Below are positions 14,925 through 18,136 of a stretch of DNA of 18,136 nt, one piece after another; the stretch's first letter is position 1, and the number at the start of each line of letters is the position of its first letter. Origin of the DNA: Bacteroidales bacterium (GTDB taxonomy: Bacteria; Bacteroidota; Bacteroidia; Bacteroidales; UBA932); the NCBI GenBank assembly GCA_023230265.1, contig JALNXR010000012.1, positions 1-18,136 of the forward strand. Direction: 5' to 3'. The translations under genes and the position numbers were made by a program. The notes below the pieces were generated by a model. The model saw nothing but the letters and a program-made list of their open reading frames with translations. It made no database searches and was not told the origin of the DNA.

Positions 14925-15893
14925 ATGATCAACAGCAAATTTATTACACGATTTGTTTTATTGTCAGTTTATCTCTTAATAAGTTGTTCCAGGGAGGATT
15001 CACCCCCGACAGTTACCACAACATTTCATTACGGATTAGATTCAATTGAGTTTGTTTATGAACCATTGAATCATAAGGAGATTAAAGTATATTACTATAT
15101 TCCGGAGTCTGGCAGCATGAAAAATATGCCAATACTTTTTGCCTTTCACGGAGCAGACAGGAATGGGATCTACCAGATTGACACCTGGAAATCAATAGCT
15201 GACGAAAGAAAAATAATGGTATTTGCACCCCAGTTCTCCCAGCCATTATCAGAATCAGACAGAAAACGCTTTAATTCTAACGAATATCAGCTGGGAGGTG
15301 TGACAACATCAGGTTCATATTACTCCCCCGTTCAGGAAGATAAATGGACCTTCTCCGTTATTGAAGAGTTGTTTGATCATATAAAAGAGGCTACAGGAAG
15401 CAGTCAGGCGACATATGATATGTGGGGACATTCTGCCGGAGGTCAATGGACACACAGATATGTACTTTTTAAACCGAATGCCCGTTTGAGGATGGCTGTG
15501 GTGTCCAATTCCGGAGTTTTTACTGTACCCGATGTACTGGGTATCAGTGACGGCTCGGCAATATATTCTTTCCCTTATTCACTTAAAGGTACCACAATGA
15601 TTGATAGTGATGTAAGGAGATATTTTACAAAAAACATGGTGATTCACACCGGAATGGCAGATCTTGCAACGACCACTCAACAAGATCCTTACCTGTCAGT
15701 AACTGCCGGAAGCAAGGCTCAGGGAGCAAACCGTAATCAGAGATCTCTCTTTTTTTATAATTATTGCAGACAGATAGCCGAGGACAAGGGTTGGGAGTTC
15801 AACTGGAGTCTGGTAGAGGTCCCAAATGTGGGTCACAGCTCCAGAAGAATGGTTCAGACCTATAATGTCGGTGCTGCAGATATCCTTTATTAA
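14925..15893 (+). CDS. Lipoprotein alpha/beta hydrolase, intact catalytic triad
   Basis: Predicted membrane-anchored esterase/depolymerase-like hydrolase of 322 residues. From the ATG at 14925 the signal peptide ends in the lipobox LLIS|C21. An open frame extends back to 14865, but that would bury the signal peptide behind extra residues and start before the promoter, so I chose 14925. Catalytic features are oxyanion HG in FAFHGADRNG, nucleophile S170 in MWGHSAGGQW, acid D246 in HTGMAD and H304 in VPNVGHSSR. The fold resembles PHB-depolymerase and feruloyl-esterase-like (CE1-type) proteins. It is the catalytically competent paralogue of the secreted pseudoenzyme at 12716-13681. It leads an operon with a BACON/FISUMP lipoprotein (54 bases later) and a SusC receptor. 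The exact ester substrate is unknown. Confidence 0.85.
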   Translation: MINSKFITRFVLLSVYLLISCSREDSPPTVTTTFHYGLDSIEFVYEPLNHKEIKVYYYIPESGSMKNMPILFAFHGADRNGIYQIDTWKSIADERKIMVFAPQFSQPLSESDRKRFNSNEYQLGGVTTSGSYYSPVQEDKWTFSVIEELFDHIKEATGSSQATYDMWGHSAGGQWTHRYVLFKPNARLRMAVVSNSGVFTVPDVLGISDGSAIYSFPYSLKGTTMIDSDVRRYFTKNMVIHTGMADLATTTQQDPYLSVTAGSKAQGANRNQRSLFFYNYCRQIAEDKGWEFNWSLVEVPNVGHSSRRMVQTYNVGAADILY

Positions 15894-15947
15894 TATGAGA
15901 AGACAATCTTATCAGGATTTTCTTACTAATTATTAAATAATTTTTTT

Positions 15948-17726
15948 ATGAACATCAAACTAAAAATTTGCACGGCACTAATTTTATCAGCACTCTTTTC
16001 TGTGCAATGTCAGGAAAGGGAAGGCATTCCCGGCAGTGTTCTGTTTACGGTAACATCAGAAGCAGATGAGTATGACGGAACAGTTTTGGCTTTTCCCGGA
16101 GACCGTACATCTATCGAGATGGAGGTAAGCACAGACGGTACAGAGAATGGCTGGGAGACAACTTCACCAACTAAGGATAGTTGGATTACTACAGAAAAGA
16201 TCGACGGTAAGCTTTACGTAACTGTCGATATCAACGAATCGACAATTCCTCGCACCAGCTATATTAAAGTATATTCTGGAAAAAGCGAAAGGACAATTAA
16301 CGTAACACAGGACTATTACAGAAAATTACAATTTTTTGGTTCAGAAAAAAGCATCGGTGCCTCTTCCGGAGTATACACTGTTTTTTTCAACACTAATGTT
16401 TTGACAGAAAATCTTTCATGCACTCTTGACCAGGCAGCTTCTGCCTGGATCACTAATGTAAATATTGGTGAAGGTGTGATTAACTTCTTTGCAAGCCGAA
16501 ACACTTCAACCACCGCTGCAAGAAGTGGTGTAGTGACACTTTCCGGTGACGGTAAAAACGCTGAAATAACAATAATTCAAAACCCCTTGACAGGGAAAGC
16601 GTATATTGTTAATATAAGCTCAATTGCCTGGGAAGAGTCCTCAGTTTATAATATTATGGCATCGGGAGAAAAAGTAGGAGAGATTTGTAAAGAGTATATT
16701 TATAAATACGATGATGTAAATGCAATCCCGGTTGTGAGAGGATCGATGATGATAGCTTATCCTATGAATATTTCCGGCAATGTGGACTATGCGAATGGTT
16801 ATGTAATAGATAACGGAGGTTCGATTATATGGAACACAGCTGTTACGGTGGAAACAGCAGGAAATGAAATGATTGCCCAGTACAATCCAGGTTCTCTGAC
16901 AGTAACCCCGTCAACAATCTATTTCCCGGACGGAGCCTCTTCGTTTACCCACATACAAATGGGAGCAGAGGATATGGCATCAGCAATAACAGCTGATACA
17001 GAACCGATGCTTCTTGTTGACGTAAAAAGCGGTGAGGCAAATACAGCAGGGGAGACTACAGAAACAATCACCTATGGAGTTGTAAAAATCGGACGTAATT
17101 ACTGGTTGAACACAAATTATGCATCTTCACGTTATGCTGATGGAAGTAATATTCCTACAAACATTGCAAATGCACAATGGACAAATATATCCAATCCCGG
17201 TTGTCTGGTTTCCGGAACCTCTTCTACCAACACATACCTTGATGCAAACTCTTCAAATGCTACAACTACAAGAAGAACATACGGCTGTTTGTATAACTGG
17301 CAGGCTCTTACAGGTGCTGTTATTTTGCCTGATCAGACAACAGAAACTGACAGAAAGAGTGATATAATCTCTCCGGAAGGTTGGTCAGTCCCGTCAAAGG
17401 ATGACTATACGATAATGAGGAATTACATTACACAGGGTTCACCCAATCCAACAACAGATCCTTTGAATGAATGTTATACAACAGCTACTACCACCTATGC
17501 AAATATAACCGGTTTTAATGGTCTCGGGACCCGGTCAAGAGGCTATAAATCCGGCGGATATAATACAGGAACCTATTATTGGACAATTGACTATACCTTT
17601 AAAGGATCTAATACTGCCGGGACCCAGGATGGTCATATGGGTTATATCCTTTCTCTTAACAAGTCAACAAATATCACTACAATCGGAGTTTCTACCGGTT
17701 GTTATTTACGTTTAATTAAGGACTGA
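15948..17726 (+). CDS. BACON/FISUMP-domain surface lipoprotein
   Basis: Protein of 592 residues with an N-terminal hydrophobic signal and a probable lipid cysteine C21; the residue before it is Gln, which is unusual for a lipobox. Residues about 45-121 and 130-213 look like two BACON-type beta-sandwich domains (DSWITTEKIDGKLYVTVDIN, RTINVTQDY, then ASAWITNV and AEITIIQNP). BACON domains in this phylum are often surface binding or spacer modules. Residues about 215-370 are unassigned. Residues about 375-592 match the FISUMP (Fibrobacter succinogenes major paralogous) pattern: KIGRNYWLNTNY, RTYGCLYNWQALTG, SPEGWSVPSKDDY, GCYLRLIKD. It is probably a surface-exposed binding protein for the operon. 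The next start lies 1 base after its stop, so the two genes are translationally coupled. Confidence 0.75.
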   Translation: MNIKLKICTALILSALFSVQCQEREGIPGSVLFTVTSEADEYDGTVLAFPGDRTSIEMEVSTDGTENGWETTSPTKDSWITTEKIDGKLYVTVDINESTIPRTSYIKVYSGKSERTINVTQDYYRKLQFFGSEKSIGASSGVYTVFFNTNVLTENLSCTLDQAASAWITNVNIGEGVINFFASRNTSTTAARSGVVTLSGDGKNAEITIIQNPLTGKAYIVNISSIAWEESSVYNIMASGEKVGEICKEYIYKYDDVNAIPVVRGSMMIAYPMNISGNVDYANGYVIDNGGSIIWNTAVTVETAGNEMIAQYNPGSLTVTPSTIYFPDGASSFTHIQMGAEDMASAITADTEPMLLVDVKSGEANTAGETTETITYGVVKIGRNYWLNTNYASSRYADGSNIPTNIANAQWTNISNPGCLVSGTSSTNTYLDANSSNATTTRRTYGCLYNWQALTGAVILPDQTTETDRKSDIISPEGWSVPSKDDYTIMRNYITQGSPNPTTDPLNECYTTATTTYANITGFNGLGTRSRGYKSGGYNTGTYYWTIDYTFKGSNTAGTQDGHMGYILSLNKSTNITTIGVSTGCYLRLIKD

Positions 17727-17727
17727 A

Positions 17728-18136
17728 ATGATGAAGATAATCAAAACTATATTATCCGCCATATTGGCTGCAGCATCAATATTTTACGCTGTTCTTTCCA
17801 TTAATACTGTATATGCACAGAGCAAAATAACAGTACAGGGAAAGATTGTTGACTCAGATGGAGGACCTCTGCCCGGAGTGGCAGTAGTGCTTGAAGGGAC
17901 TAATCAGGGAGTTGTATCAGATAATAATGGGGTATATTCTTTTACCTTTACCGGAAGTGATAACTCAGTACTTATATTCAAGTTTATCGGGATGAAATCT
18001 CAAAAAGTCACTATAGGGACCAAAAGATTAATCAATGTTATACTTGAACTTGATACAGAGGTTCTGGAAGAGGTAATAGTAACCGGATATGGTAACATTA
18101 CCAAAGAAGCGTATACCGGCTCCGCCTCAGTTATTA
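17728..18136 (+). CDS. SusC/RagA TonB-dependent receptor, N-terminal part
   Basis: 136 codons of a second outer-membrane receptor, cut by the window edge. It has a signal peptide (about 1-31, TVYA|Q) and a carboxypeptidase-regulatory-like domain (ITVQGKIVDSDGGPLPGVAV, VVSDNNGVYSF). A TonB-box region follows (LEEVIVTGYGNITKEAYTG). Unlike the receptor at 6189 it has no STN domain, so it should not signal through FecR. The start may be 17728 or the adjacent ATG at 17731. A SusD gene is expected just beyond the window. Confidence 0.92.
   Translation, partial: MMKIIKTILSAILAAASIFYAVLSINTVYAQSKITVQGKIVDSDGGPLPGVAVVLEGTNQGVVSDNNGVYSFTFTGSDNSVLIFKFIGMKSQKVTIGTKRLINVILELDTEVLEEVIVTGYGNITKEAYTGSASVI

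Noticed and set aside
15928..15942. AATTATT-A-AATAATT palindrome followed by T bases before the BACON/FISUMP gene
   Set aside because: It is made only of A and T, so the stem is weak and expected by chance in an AT-rich gap; it is not convincing as a terminator.

Overview
The window looks like a Bacteroidota chromosome segment, most likely order Bacteroidales. The evidence is the SusC/RagA and SusD/RagB nutrient-uptake genes, a FecI-type sigma factor with a FecR anti-sigma, lipoprotein signal peptides of Bacteroidota style, BACON-like domains, and several promoters of the Bacteroidota type (-7 element TAnnTTTG). I cannot place it to genus. I found no tRNA, rRNA, CRISPR array, transposase or integrase.

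Left part (1-3911, all minus strand) is mostly housekeeping. It holds the end-truncated gene of an exported Mn-type superoxide dismutase, a thyA-folA pair for thymidylate and tetrahydrofolate metabolism, and a stand-alone Aas-like acyl-ACP/acyl-CoA ligase. A 29-base palindrome lies between folA and the dismutase gene.

Middle part (4098-12575, plus strand) is a signal-controlled uptake locus: a consensus promoter, FecI-like ECF sigma, FecR anti-sigma, a SusC receptor with an N-terminal STN signalling domain, a SusD lipoprotein, and a periplasmic TlpA-like thioredoxin with a DUF4369-type N-terminal region. The expected logic is that ligand binding by SusC/D is passed through STN to FecR, which frees the sigma factor to raise transcription of the locus. 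The SusC gene is broken by a one-base frameshift near 8364-8367, so as written the receptor keeps its signalling and plug domains but loses much of its barrel. The fecR-susC gap contains a hairpin followed by a T-run on the minus strand, with a -7 promoter match just upstream. This is the layout expected of a short antisense RNA against the susC leader.

Right part (12650-18136) is a divergent hydrolase locus. To the left runs an operon of a secreted S9-type hydrolase with an unusual coiled-coil stalk, followed by a secreted alpha/beta-hydrolase that has lost its serine nucleophile, its catalytic histidine and its HG oxyanion motif (a pseudoenzyme). To the right runs a lipoprotein paralogue of that pseudoenzyme with its triad intact, then a BACON/FISUMP surface lipoprotein, then the start of a second SusC-type receptor without an STN domain. 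-7 promoter matches for both directions lie in the 112-base gap. The arrangement suggests surface binding, de-esterification or peptide cleavage, and uptake of an unknown polymer. The active/dead hydrolase pair and the candidate antisense RNA are the two most unusual things here.
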